From an uncultured Lachnospiraceae bacterium (GTDB lineage Bacteria > Bacillota > Clostridia > Lachnospirales > Lachnospiraceae), in contig CANREH010000007.1 of the NCBI GenBank assembly GCA_947629585.1, positions 1 to 59,410 on the forward strand: a stretch of 59,410 nucleotides of DNA, read 5' to 3'. A program made the translations under genes and the position numbers. Positions 17,502 through 26,873 of the stretch are shown here, piece by piece. Position 1 is the stretch's first letter. Each line of letters starts with the position of its first letter. The notes under the pieces were generated by a model. It did no database searches. It was given only the letters and a program-made list of their open reading frames with translations, and was not told where the DNA came from.

Positions 17502-19283
17502 CTACACAAACCAGAACTGCTTCATATTCTTTTTTTCCACTTTCCTAAAACGAAACTCCGTATCATAGGTATGCAGCATTTTTCCATCCGGAGTATATTC
17601 CATAAACGCCTTCTCTTTCTGATTTCCAATGATCGGATTGCCATCGCAAAGCTGCACGCTGCCGCCCTCCGGCGAATACGGAAGCTCCATGCTGGTAACC
17701 AGGCTGTACACATTCTCACCTTCGTCATACCGATACTGATAGTAATAGGAAGCGGCGGCTTTTTTCTTCTTCGTCCCTGCCCCAAAGGAGCGGTAATTGA
17801 CAGAAACCGTTTTGGAATCGCCATAATTACTGTTAAACATGCAGATGTAATACTGCTTTGTCGGGACAGCCTCCTCCGACTCTATAACATTGCCCTCTTC
17901 GTCTAACTCCGGCGTCAGATCCACATACTCGCCGCTGTCTCCGGAAATAACGCAGGTCTGTCCAAACTGTGCGTTAAACGATCCCGCCTTTTCCGCTATT
18001 TTCTTTTTCAGCCCGGTCCCGTACCAGAGAATATCTTCCCCCAGGATACTTTTCAGGGAAGGCCTGCTTTTCTGGATATTTTTCAAAATAATGACCGACG
18101 ACAATTCCCTTGCGCTTAACAAAAGCGTGGAGCTGTCTATATACTGGATAGAATTCAAATCCAGCCAGTTTAAAGACTTCTTCCCCTTGCTGTTTTTCTT
18201 TGCTTTGGCTTTTGCCTTCGGCAGCAGAGAGCCCATATCTATAATTTTCTCAATCTGCCCCTCCTTTAAGCCAATCTGAAGGATCTTATCATGGACGCTT
18301 TTTCCTCCTGCAATATCCGCAAGCGCATAAATATCCGACGCCCCATCATAAGCAAAGCCGCCGTACAGCTCATACCCTTTGATACTGTATACCTTGCGGA
18401 CCTGCCCGGAAGGTGACATTAAGACAAACTGATCCTTACTGCATGGAAAGAACAGGCATCCGTCGATCTCTTCTACATTAGAAGCGGCATCCGCTTTCAG
18501 CGGCAGATAGCTGCGCAGATATCCGGAATTATCACAGAATAAAATATAAGAGCCGTCCTTCTTATTCTTATGGTTTCCGTAAACAAGATATAACCCATTG
18601 CTTAACAGGGTATGGTTATAGCCCTTTGTCATGGAAATCTGCGCGTCGATATCCTCTGGCAGCTTCGGCGCGTCAATAGAATAGATCATTTCCTTTTTCT
18701 CTTTTCCGTCCGCTCCATAGACGCGCAGGGTGATATAATTCTTCTTTCCCGGAATCAGCCCGATAATGGAATATTCCTGTACATCCGTCACATTCCCCTC
18801 CTGATGGTTATTGAGCGTCCTTGTAAAATCAGGGATCTTCTCATCCAGGACAGAAACGGTATAGGTCATAGAACAGTTTTCCCTTGTCAGGAAATACATA
18901 TAAAGCGACATGGGCTGTGTCCCATAGGGGTTCCATGCCCAGAGCGCATTGTCAATGCGCCTGCTGCCGCGCTTCTTTTCGATCCTCAGCTTCTTATCGA
19001 TCTGCTTTGTATGGCCTGTGGTATAAACCTCAGAAAGCGGCTTATCATCAAATGTCATGACATTTTTATTTTTTCCGGTCAGATATAATGGTATAATTTC
19101 GTCGTCATCCGTAAAAGATACCTTCTCCACATCATCCAAAAGGATATCCAGCTCCTTATTTTCCTCCTGCTGGTTATCCGCGTCCCTCCGGCTTCTCACC
19201 TGGCTTAAATAAACCATTCCTCCTATCAGGAGCGCCATCATTACAACGCTGGCAATCAAAACAACTTTCAACACACGTTTCAT
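17502..19283 (-). CDS. arylsulfotransferase (ASST)-like protein, catalytic residues altered
   Basis: 593 residues. A signal-anchor or signal segment lies at residues 5-27 (VLKVVLIASVVMMALLIGGMV), so the protein is outside the membrane. The N-terminal beta domain (PGKKNYITLRVYG) and the propeller region (YNHTLLSNG, WLDLNSIQY, LLLSARELSSVII) fit the ASST family, PAPS-independent enzymes moving sulfate between phenols. In the family, a HxN pair plus a following Arg and a later His are catalytic; here the HxN His is Asp (about residue 372), Asn and Arg (about 374 and 390) remain, and the sulfate-carrying His in the GQH motif appears to be Thr (FGQTCV, about 438). So it is probably not an active sulfotransferase. 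Own promoter at 19323-19351. Confidence 0.8.
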   Translation of the reverse strand: MKRVLKVVLIASVVMMALLIGGMVYLSQVRSRRDADNQQEENKELDILLDDVEKVSFTDDDEIIPLYLTGKNKNVMTFDDKPLSEVYTTGHTKQIDKKLRIEKKRGSRRIDNALWAWNPYGTQPMSLYMYFLTRENCSMTYTVSVLDEKIPDFTRTLNNHQEGNVTDVQEYSIIGLIPGKKNYITLRVYGADGKEKKEMIYSIDAPKLPEDIDAQISMTKGYNHTLLSNGLYLVYGNHKNKKDGSYILFCDNSGYLRSYLPLKADAASNVEEIDGCLFFPCSKDQFVLMSPSGQVRKVYSIKGYELYGGFAYDGASDIYALADIAGGKSVHDKILQIGLKEGQIEKIIDMGSLLPKAKAKAKKNSKGKKSLNWLDLNSIQYIDSSTLLLSARELSSVIILKNIQKSRPSLKSILGEDILWYGTGLKKKIAEKAGSFNAQFGQTCVISGDSGEYVDLTPELDEEGNVIESEEAVPTKQYYICMFNSNYGDSKTVSVNYRSFGAGTKKKKAAASYYYQYRYDEGENVYSLVTSMELPYSPEGGSVQLCDGNPIIGNQKEKAFMEYTPDGKMLHTYDTEFRFRKVEKKNMKQFWFV

Positions 19284-19322
19284 CTTTTACCATCTCCATC
19301 TTTTCTGTAAAACCTGTTCTTT

Positions 19323-19351
19323 ATTATAACTTATCTTCCATGCACTTGCAA
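19323..19351 (-). promoter_or_regulatory. promoter of the ASST-like gene
   Basis: Minus-strand TTGCAA (19346-19351), a 17-nt spacer and TATAAT (19323-19328), 40 nt before the start codon and directly after the gdhA terminator. Probably also drives argS and the hybrid kinase. Confidence 0.75.
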
Positions 19352-19363
19352 GAAAAAAGCTGA

Positions 19364-19406
19364 TAAAAAGACCTGACTGGAACCAAAGTCCCAGCCAGGT
19401 CTTTTC
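19364..19406 (-). terminator. intrinsic terminator of gdhA
   Basis: Minus strand: AAGACCTGGCTGG pairs with CCAGTCAGGTCTT (arms 19391-19403 and 19368-19380, one G-T pair), followed by a T-run. It starts about 22 nt after the gdhA stop. Confidence 0.85.
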
Positions 19407-19427
19407 TATGATGATAAAGGAGTCTTA

Positions 19428-20789
<1,362 letters not shown>

Positions 20790-20901
20790 TTACTAAATAC
20801 ATTATACCTTACTTATACCCTTATAGGCCTGCCATACCCTTCAATGGCAAAACCTTCCTGATAACTTATGCTATTATTACACTGGGAAATGCTTGGACGA
20901 C

Positions 20902-20990
20902 AAAAAAAGGCAACACGAAAAACACTCTTACAATAAATGTGTGAACACACGATCGAATATTCATTGTAAAATTAAATGTAAAGTGACGCC
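20902..20990 (-). ncRNA. candidate structured RNA / attenuator in the gdhA leader
   Basis: In the minus-strand transcript an 11-bp stem TTACAATGAAT (20959-20969) with ATTTATTGTAA (20928-20938) encloses a small GTGTG/CACAC hairpin; outside it, GGCGTCAC (from 20990) can pair imperfectly with CGTGTTGCC, ending at 20909, directly followed by seven T (20902-20908). Paired arms ending in a T7 run resemble a leader terminator. No known riboswitch consensus was recognised. Base pairing was judged by eye. Confidence 0.4.
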
Positions 20991-21010
20991 TTTGTCCTTT
21001 GCTGTTCCTT

Positions 21011-21039
21011 ATTATAATATAGATGGAAAAAAAATGCAA
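21011..21039 (-). promoter_or_regulatory. probable gdhA promoter
   Basis: Minus-strand TTGCAT (21034-21039), a 17-nt spacer and TATAAT (21011-21016). If used, the gdhA mRNA has a leader of about 240 nt. Confidence 0.6.
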
Positions 21040-21056
21040 GAAAAATTTTTAAAAAT

Positions 21057-21788
21057 TTACCCCCTGTAAATCATGCTGATAATTTCATCGTAATCCGCCC
21101 CTTCCGGGATTTCAAAAGTCCCTGCCTGGATCTTGTGCTGGATATTCTTTTCCACCAGATATTCCCGGAAATCCTCCGCTTTCTCTATAAGCTTCTTTTT
21201 TTCCAGAACTTTACAGATCTCCCCCGCTGTCATTCCTGACGGAATTTTAACGGTAATGGTGTCCGCATTTTCATTTTCCGATTCCTGCTGTGTAGTTTTC
21301 TGGGTAGTTTTCTGGGTGTTTTTTTCAGTTTTTTTCGTTTTTTCAGTTTTCTCCGTTTTCTCCTTATCTTTCTGATTCTTTTTTTTGCCGGAAGTCTTTT
21401 CTGTATTTACTTTTGTGTCCTGGGAATTTCCCTGCTTCTGTCCGGTTCCTTCCTGTGATAAATTCTGTTCCCTGGAATTTCCCTGCTCCTGCCCATTTTC
21501 TTCCTGTGATAAATCCTGATCCCGGGAATCGCCATCCTCGTTTTCGGTACTGCCGCCCTCTTTAAAATCCTCCTCCTGCCCCGTTTCCTCTGCTTCCTTT
21601 TCCACCTGGGAATTTTCCAGATCCGAAGTCAGGATCGCATCGTGCTCTACCATGCCAAGCTGCTCCGCCCTTCTGCGCACCTCTTCATCCGATATCTGCG
21701 GATTCCTGCTTCCATTGACTGCCAATAAAAGATTGCCCAGGCAGATAAACCCAAGCCCAAGCCCAATCAGACCGTTTTTCAGCTTCAT
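21057..21788 (-). CDS. membrane-anchored protein with MltG N-subdomain-like C-terminus
   Basis: 243 residues. One hydrophobic N-terminal segment (GLIGLGLGFICLGNLLLAV), then a highly charged low-complexity linker (residues about 45-170) with repeats such as QGNSREQNLSQEGTGQ and runs of KTEKTEKT. The last about 70 residues (TVKIPSGMTAGEICKVLEKK, AGTFEIPEGADYDEIISMIY) match the LysM-like N-subdomain of MltG/YceG endolytic transglycosylases, but no catalytic domain follows. It may therefore bind peptidoglycan or a protein partner outside the cell rather than cut glycan. Last gene of the fla/che operon, 15 nt after the SwrB-like gene, suggesting a role at the cell wall-spanning part of the flagellum; inference. 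Confidence 0.78.
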   Translation of the reverse strand: MKLKNGLIGLGLGFICLGNLLLAVNGSRNPQISDEEVRRRAEQLGMVEHDAILTSDLENSQVEKEAEETGQEEDFKEGGSTENEDGDSRDQDLSQEENGQEQGNSREQNLSQEGTGQKQGNSQDTKVNTEKTSGKKKNQKDKEKTEKTEKTKKTEKNTQKTTQKTTQQESENENADTITVKIPSGMTAGEICKVLEKKKLIEKAEDFREYLVEKNIQHKIQAGTFEIPEGADYDEIISMIYRG

Positions 21789-21803
21789 TTGTTTCCCCTC
21801 CTG

Positions 21804-22565
21804 CTATCTTCTCCCATAAAGATCAATGATTAACTGCACCTCTCCCCGCCCCTTGTTCAAGGTCCGTGAAATTTCCACAATATCCATGCCGCTTTTATAC
21901 ATCTCTAACACCTGTTTCGGAATGCTGTTTTCTTCAAAATCCGGCATCCTGCGCGGAGGGACCGTGTATTCCGGCTCCTTTTCCGGCTCTTTCTTTTCAT
22001 TATAAATGAGCCCGCGAAGCATTTCAAAGTCTTCATTCCCCGCCTGCTTCTCCGGCGCCGGAGCTCTTTCCTCCTGCTCCGTCGGCAGCGAAGCCGCGCG
22101 CCTTGACAGCTTCTCCGCCTGCTCCTCCGACAGCGAAGCCGCACGCCTTGACAGCTTCTCCGCCTGCTTCTCTCCCGGCGTGTCCTTTGGCATCGTTTTC
22201 ATCTTTGACATCATCTGCTTCATTTCTTCTTCTTTTGCATTTAACATATTATAGAGAAAAACAACCTCCTGATGGTTCTGGTTAATCTTTTCCAAAACCT
22301 GATCGGAATATTCGCTGACAGAGATAATCTTTTCGTTGGAAATGCGGCTTAACTGCTCGTCCACCTTCTCAATCGCGTCTTCCGCGCGATCCTGGAATAT
22401 GCCGTCAATTTCCTTTTTTCCTTCCGCCAGCAAATTAGCCCGGTCCGCAGGCGTTAAATTCTCCTTTCCTTCCCGCGTCTTTCCCTTTTCTTTATCCGGC
22501 AGGAACAATCCAGTGATTACAAGGACAAGCCCAACGCCGATAAATCCATATGCCAGATACAACAT
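21804..22565 (-). CDS. SwrB-like membrane coiled-coil protein (DUF6115-like)
   Basis: 253 residues. One N-terminal membrane helix (LAYGFIGVGLVLVITGLFL), a coiled-coil region (residues about 35-130), a 15-residue tandem repeat (QAEKLSRRAASL units, encoded 22081-22170), and a short C-terminal helix-turn-helix-like segment (KQVLEMYKSGMDIVEIS, NKGRGEVQLIIDLYG). The layout and position at the end of a fla/che operon, after sigD, match B. subtilis SwrB, which promotes basal-body and export activation; sequence assignment is tentative. The ATG at 22565 with AGGAGG 7 nt upstream is preferred over the longer frame from 22607. Confidence 0.75.
   Translation of the reverse strand: MLYLAYGFIGVGLVLVITGLFLPDKEKGKTREGKENLTPADRANLLAEGKKEIDGIFQDRAEDAIEKVDEQLSRISNEKIISVSEYSDQVLEKINQNHQEVVFLYNMLNAKEEEMKQMMSKMKTMPKDTPGEKQAEKLSRRAASLSEEQAEKLSRRAASLPTEQEERAPAPEKQAGNEDFEMLRGLIYNEKKEPEKEPEYTVPPRRMPDFEENSIPKQVLEMYKSGMDIVEISRTLNKGRGEVQLIIDLYGRR
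22081..22170. repeat. 45-bp tandem duplication in the SwrB-like gene
   Basis: A unit beginning GACAGCTTCTCCGCCTGC at 22105 recurs at 22150, a 45-bp period, with near-identical flanks from about 22081. It codes for two copies of a 15-residue block (QAEKLSRRAASL plus three variable residues) in frame, just after the coiled coil. Length variation between strains would be expected. Confidence 0.8.
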
Positions 22566-22610
22566 GTTATCCCCTCCTAAAAGCGAGCGGCAAACGCCGC
22601 CCGCCAAAAC

Positions 22611-22925
22611 TCAAAACCTGATATCAAAACTGCTTAATTTAATCTGCTCCTGATCCTTTCCCCCGCCGTTCTTCCCGGAATCTTTTTTCTTTTTCCTGTT
22701 CTGGTAAGAATTATTTCCTTTCTCTCTTGCATCATAACGATATTCGTCGTTATCCGCATTGAATTTCTGGACGGTCTGTCTGCTGTTCTTTTCTACATGC
22801 TGCTGAAACTGCGTGCTGACCATCGCATTGGCCTGCGCCTGCCGATCCTCCTGCCCCGCCTGGATATGGGAAGCTTCCTGGGACTTCGGCACAATCGAAA
22901 TAAAATCAATTGGACTAATTGGCAT
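22611..22925 (-). CDS. small basic protein of the fla/che operon, unknown function
   Basis: 104 residues, no membrane segment. Opens MPISPIDFISIVPKSQEAS, is rich in Gln in the middle (QQHVEKNSRQTVQKF), has a central DEYRYDAREKGNNSYQ block and then a Lys/Gly-rich stretch, ending SSFDIRF. I recognise the general pattern from flagellar operons of related bacteria but no named family. The ATG at 22925 follows GGAGGGG; the frame extends to 22946 without a better start. Between fapA (21 nt) and the SwrB-like gene (45 nt), so probably made with them. Confidence 0.72.
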   Translation of the reverse strand: MPISPIDFISIVPKSQEASHIQAGQEDRQAQANAMVSTQFQQHVEKNSRQTVQKFNADNDEYRYDAREKGNNSYQNRKKKKDSGKNGGGKDQEQIKLSSFDIRF

Positions 22926-22946
22926 AACAATCCCCTCCATCTGCAA

Positions 22947-24554
22947 TCAATAATATCCTTTCAGGCGGATATCCGCCCCTTCCCGGACTAACATTCCATG
23001 CTGGATTTCCGTTTTTACATAATAAGTGACATTCGATATCACCGCTTTCACTCCCGGATAGGCGATGTTTTCTATCTCAATCTTTCCGGCATCGTTGTGT
23101 TCCATTGCCTCCTCTAAATAATCGAACCTGTCCTCGCGCTCCGCCAGAATCCTTTCCAGCTCCTCTTTTTTCCTTCCCGCTTCCTTAAGCGCCTTCATCC
23201 TGTCCTCGGAAAGCTTTCCGCCGTCCCTCATTTTTTTGGAGCACAGATTGATTATCTGGATGTTCTTCTCCAGCTCCTTTTCCAGCTCCGGGAACTCCTT
23301 TTCCAGCCTGTGGTATTCTTCTATGATCCCCGGATCAATCCCGACCTCCAGCGTTGTATGGGTTCCCATCGGGGAGCCGATGGTCTTGGCGAAAATCATG
23401 GTGCCGGAATGAAGCTCGCCGCCCGTAATCAGGCCCCGCTTCCCTTTTACCAGAATATTGCCCTTCGCCGTCACCCTGCTGTGCATAATGGCATCCGCCG
23501 TCACATAGCCGCCCGCCGCCACTGTCGCATTTTCAATAAACTTGGAAATCACATTTCCGCCTGCCTTTAAATACCCCCTGTCCATTCCCTGCATCCCGCG
23601 GTTCAAAACAATATCGCCGCCTGCGGTTAATTCCGCGCCCTCAACTGCGCCTTTGACATAAATATCTCCGGTTGCCTTAACGCTGAACCCGGTAATCACA
23701 TTTCCCGTAATATTAATATTCCCGTCATACTCAATATCCCCGGTAGAGGCATTGACATCCGCCGGGACATCATACGTATTCGCCACAAAAACCGTGCCTT
23801 CCGCCAGGGAGACATGCCCCGAGACATCGGAAAAAATCTTAAGACCGTCCTCGGAAAGAGAGATATTTTTTCCATATTTCAGTGCGAGGTTCGTTACTTT
23901 TTTTGGCAGCAAGGGATTTCCGCAGACATCCATCCCTTCCGTCCCCTCTATCATCGGAGACAGCGTCGCAAGGCATTCCCCTTTCCCGATATGGACAATA
24001 TTATCCAGCTGATGGAAATCCACCGAGCCATCCTCCATAATCCTCGGCTTCGCCTGCGCCGAAGTGTCAAAATGATACTCTATCGACGCATCCCTTCCCT
24101 CTGTCGGCGGCGTCGCCTTTGCCAGAAGCACATTGACGCAGAACTGGCGGTTCTTGATATAAGCGTCTATCATCGTCTCAACAATTCCGTGACGGATTCC
24201 TGCCAGCTCCAAATCGGACAGAATATCTTCCTTTTTCATGAATTTTCCCTTCGGGGACGGAGGATAAAACCGCCCGACCGCCATTTTCCGATCCGGGGAA
24301 ATCATAACCTGGAGATATTCATCCTCCGCATATGGCTTTACCTGATTATTTAATTTCATTTCTGTCGGCTTTTCCGCCTCCAGAACCGTTTTCCTGAGCG
24401 TATCAAAATCATAGCCTTCTATTTTCTTCTGTCTTAAATAAAACAGAAGGCTTTCCATAGAAATCTTTTTCCCTCCGGCAACAGGCGGATAGATCCTTAG
24501 ATAAACCCCATCCTCTTTTTCTGCTAACTGAAAAAAACCATGCTTATATTTCAT
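22947..24554 (-). CDS. fapA: FapA-family (DUF342) flagellar assembly protein A
   Basis: 535 residues. N-terminal FapA-type domain, then the glycine-rich beta-helix repeats typical of DUF342 (VNASTGDIEYDGNINITG, VKATGDIYVKGAVEGAEL, AGGDIVLNRGMQG, LKAGGNVISKFIENA), and a C-terminal coiled coil (residues about 420-480). Family members are found in Gram-positive flagellar operons and other polymer-binding contexts; molecular role poorly known. AGGAGG lies 5 nt before the ATG at 24554. Directly follows sigD in the operon. Confidence 0.85.
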   Translation of the reverse strand: MKYKHGFFQLAEKEDGVYLRIYPPVAGGKKISMESLLFYLRQKKIEGYDFDTLRKTVLEAEKPTEMKLNNQVKPYAEDEYLQVMISPDRKMAVGRFYPPSPKGKFMKKEDILSDLELAGIRHGIVETMIDAYIKNRQFCVNVLLAKATPPTEGRDASIEYHFDTSAQAKPRIMEDGSVDFHQLDNIVHIGKGECLATLSPMIEGTEGMDVCGNPLLPKKVTNLALKYGKNISLSEDGLKIFSDVSGHVSLAEGTVFVANTYDVPADVNASTGDIEYDGNINITGNVITGFSVKATGDIYVKGAVEGAELTAGGDIVLNRGMQGMDRGYLKAGGNVISKFIENATVAAGGYVTADAIMHSRVTAKGNILVKGKRGLITGGELHSGTMIFAKTIGSPMGTHTTLEVGIDPGIIEEYHRLEKEFPELEKELEKNIQIINLCSKKMRDGGKLSEDRMKALKEAGRKKEELERILAEREDRFDYLEEAMEHNDAGKIEIENIAYPGVKAVISNVTYYVKTEIQHGMLVREGADIRLKGYY

Positions 24555-24600
24555 AACAGCCTCCTTATCTTTCCCAATGAAAATTTCTGGAAGCTCCCGG

Positions 24601-25365
24601 TTACTGCGCCGGGAAAATATCCATATATGGCCCTATTCTTTTCTGCATTTTTCTCAAAGCTTTCGTATGAAGCTGGGAAATCCTTGACTCCGACACCTCC
24701 AAAATCAAGCTGATCTCCTTAAGCGTCATTTCCTCATAATAATAAAGCGTAATTACTTTTTTTTCATTTTCTGTCAGGCAGTCCAGCGCCTCTATTAAAA
24801 TTTTCTTTAGTTCTTCCTGTTCCATCAGCCGCTCCGGCTGTTCAAAATGAGTATTATATTCTGAGTTCATGCGTATCTCCGTCCCCTGCTCCAAATACTC
24901 CTCCAGGGATACGACATTATTAAGCTGCGTCTGGTTCTGCCATTCGTCCAGTTCATCCACGGAAATGCCAAGCTCTTTGGCAAGCTCCTGCGCAGTAGCT
25001 TCCCTGCCCGACTGGAGCGACAGCTTTTGAAGTGCTGAATCAATTTTTTTCTGTTTCTGCCGGATTGTCCTCGGCAGCCAGTCCATTTTTCTGATCTGAT
25101 CCAAAATAGCCCCGCGGATACGGAGCGTAGCATAAGTTTCAAATTTTACACCTTTATCATAATCAAATTTATCAATGGCATCGATCAAACCAAAGATCCC
25201 ATACCCGACAAGATCATCATATTCCACCGTATACCCCAGATACATACTCAGACGCCCGGCCACAATCTTTACAAGTCCGGCATATTCCAAAATAATTTTT
25301 TCCCGCAGCTCCATCGTCGGCGTCTTCATATACGCTTCCCAAAGCTGCTTTTTTTCGTCGCCCAT
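24601..25365 (-). CDS. sigD: flagellar RNA polymerase sigma factor (sigma-28/SigD)
   Basis: 254 residues. Sigma-70 family FliA/WhiG/SigD type: region 2 with VEYDDLVGYGIFGLIDAIDKFD and FETYATLRIRGAILDQIRKMDW, region 3 (QEL..ELGISVDEL), region 4 with LTENEKKVITLYYYEEMTLKEI and SESRISQLHTKAL. Directs late flagellar, motility and chemotaxis genes elsewhere in the genome; its anti-sigma factor FlgM is not in this window. The start ATG at 25365 has GGAGG 5 nt upstream; the frame runs 18 codons further without support. Position after cheD matches the B. subtilis fla/che operon. Confidence 0.95.
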   Translation of the reverse strand: MGDEKKQLWEAYMKTPTMELREKIILEYAGLVKIVAGRLSMYLGYTVEYDDLVGYGIFGLIDAIDKFDYDKGVKFETYATLRIRGAILDQIRKMDWLPRTIRQKQKKIDSALQKLSLQSGREATAQELAKELGISVDELDEWQNQTQLNNVVSLEEYLEQGTEIRMNSEYNTHFEQPERLMEQEELKKILIEALDCLTENEKKVITLYYYEEMTLKEISLILEVSESRISQLHTKALRKMQKRIGPYMDIFPAQ

Positions 25366-25433
25366 AAAAACCTCCGTCCGTTCGCCCCGGTATATCCTGC
25401 CAGACTCTGGCGCAGGCAAAGCTGAAAACTAAT

Positions 25434-25724
25434 TCAGCTTTCCTCTTCCACAGCCTTTACTGTCCCTTCGTCTTCCTCTGATAATTCCGATTCTTTCCCG
25501 GTCTCAATCTTCTCAACTTCGCGCTCTTCTTCTTTGTTCTCCGGCTCTTCAATCGTTTTCCGGATAATTTTCTGTGCAATCAAGCCTACGGCATAAAAAC
25601 CAAGCAGCACTCCCAGCAGGATTTCCAGGGAGTGAAGCACCTCAAATTTCATCACTATGGAAATAATACAAGTAACCGCACCTGCCAGCAGCATAACAAG
25701 CTGCGGTAAATACTGCAATAGCAT
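25434..25724 (-). CDS. small two-helix membrane protein with acidic tail, unknown
   Basis: 96 residues. Two hydrophobic stretches (LPQLVMLLAGAVTCIISIVM and LHSLEILLGVLLGFYAVGLI) predict a membrane hairpin; residues 57-96 are strongly acidic (EEPENKEEEREVEKIE, EESELSEEDE) and presumably cytoplasmic. Not recognised as a named family. ATG at 25724 has AGGAGG 6 nt upstream. It sits between cheD (15 nt) and sigD in the operon, a place where B. subtilis has no gene. Confidence 0.7.
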   Translation of the reverse strand: MLLQYLPQLVMLLAGAVTCIISIVMKFEVLHSLEILLGVLLGFYAVGLIAQKIIRKTIEEPENKEEEREVEKIETGKESELSEEDEGTVKAVEEES

Positions 25725-25739
25725 AAACTGCCTCCTTAA

Positions 25740-26225
25740 CTAAATTTTATAAACAGATTTCCCTACTGCCCGTATCAAAAGCTCCCCTGTCTGGGGATAA
25801 AATTCTATCGTCCGCCCAAAAGACTTTCCGGTATCCTGCGCGATAATCGGGATGCCAAGCTCTGCAAGCTTCCTCTTAACGGCTTCCACATTGCGATCCC
25901 CCACCCGGAGCATATCATTATTGGAATTAAACGCAAACATCTGCGCGCCGCCTGCAATCTTTGCCTTCAGCCCGACCCTGGAAGCGCCGGCCGCCATCAT
26001 ACGGCGGTAAAGCTCTGCCAGTCCGGTATCGGCAAACTTTGCGATATTAGAATTGTTCCTGACAGCCGTGCTGTCAGGAAGCATCACATGTGCAAGGCCG
26101 GCAATCCCGTGTGCCGGATCAAAAATCACCGCGCCTACACAGGAACCAAGCCCCAGCGTCGTGATGGCATCAGGGGAACGGCAGATATTGAGATCTGCCA
26201 TTCCAACTCTTATCATCTGTCCCAT
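25740..26225 (-). CDS. cheD: chemoreceptor glutamine deamidase CheD
   Basis: 161 residues, full length. Deamidates glutamines of chemoreceptors and, in Gram-positive bacteria, also controls CheC. Catalytic Cys29 in LGLGSCVG and His46 in GLAHVMLP are present, as is the GGAQMF motif. Ribosome site AAGGTGAGG 5 nt before the ATG at 26225. Lies 12 nt after cheC, its known binding partner. Confidence 0.95.
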   Translation of the reverse strand: MGQMIRVGMADLNICRSPDAITTLGLGSCVGAVIFDPAHGIAGLAHVMLPDSTAVRNNSNIAKFADTGLAELYRRMMAAGASRVGLKAKIAGGAQMFAFNSNNDMLRVGDRNVEAVKRKLAELGIPIIAQDTGKSFGRTIEFYPQTGELLIRAVGKSVYKI

Positions 26226-26237
26226 GAAAACCTCACC

Positions 26238-26861
26238 TTACATACCCAATGATTTCATAATCTTACCATAGGACTCCACCGTAGGAATCATGATAAAATA
26301 TCCGTTGATCGCATTCTCCCCTTCTTCCCCGAAACGGGACTGAATCAAAAGCGCCTTATCCCCTACTTTTCCAAATTCAATCGCCGGAACGCTTAAAATA
26401 GCGCCCGCCATATCGATAGACAAATAAGGCACCGACGATATAATCTTTAAACTCGTCAACGTGGACAGGGAAGAAAGGTAAGCCCCTGCAATAATATTCC
26501 CGATTTCCTTCAGGGCGGAAATTTCCATTTCCGAAAACTCCCTGCCTTCCGATATTTCCACTCCCATCAGCAGGCTCACAAGGCGGTGGGCAGACAGGCG
26601 ATCCAGCATAAACATCATCATGCCGTCGATGTCTCCCTCCAGCATCAGCAGGATTCCGGCGACAATCGTCTCCGCGCCTCCTACTATATCGGAAAGGTCT
26701 TTAAACTCCAAAAGCTCGACTCTCGGAATGCTCATGTCCACCTTTGCATTGATCATCTGGGATAATGCAGTCGTGGCATTTCCTGCGCCAATGTTTCCAA
26801 GTTCCTTTAAAACGTCAAACCTCGTGCTGTCAATCTGATCCAGCTCTTCTACACTTGCCAC
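26238..26861 (-). CDS. cheC: CheY-P phosphatase CheC
   Basis: 207 residues, full CheC length. Two phosphatase motifs: LKELGNIGAGN (Glu20, Asn23) and LKEIGNIIAGA (Glu119, Asn122), the pattern that dephosphorylates CheY-P. Start is a GTG at 26861 behind GGTGATC; the in-between ATG belongs to a frame that stops after four codons. Sits between cheW and cheD as in B. subtilis. Confidence 0.95.
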   Translation of the reverse strand: MASVEELDQIDSTRFDVLKELGNIGAGNATTALSQMINAKVDMSIPRVELLEFKDLSDIVGGAETIVAGILLMLEGDIDGMMMFMLDRLSAHRLVSLLMGVEISEGREFSEMEISALKEIGNIIAGAYLSSLSTLTSLKIISSVPYLSIDMAGAILSVPAIEFGKVGDKALLIQSRFGEEGENAINGYFIMIPTVESYGKIMKSLGM

Positions 26862-26873
26862 ATGATCACCCCA

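Noticed and set aside
20938..20962. Palindromes GTGTGAACACAC, CGATCG and GAATATTC as separate operators
   Set aside because: They fall inside the larger stem in the gdhA leader and are explained more simply as parts of that structure.
21043..21058. AT-only palindrome at the end of the fla/che operon as a terminator
   Set aside because: AAATTTTTAAAAATTT has no G-C pairs, so a stable hairpin is unlikely; mentioned only as the nearest terminator-like sequence.
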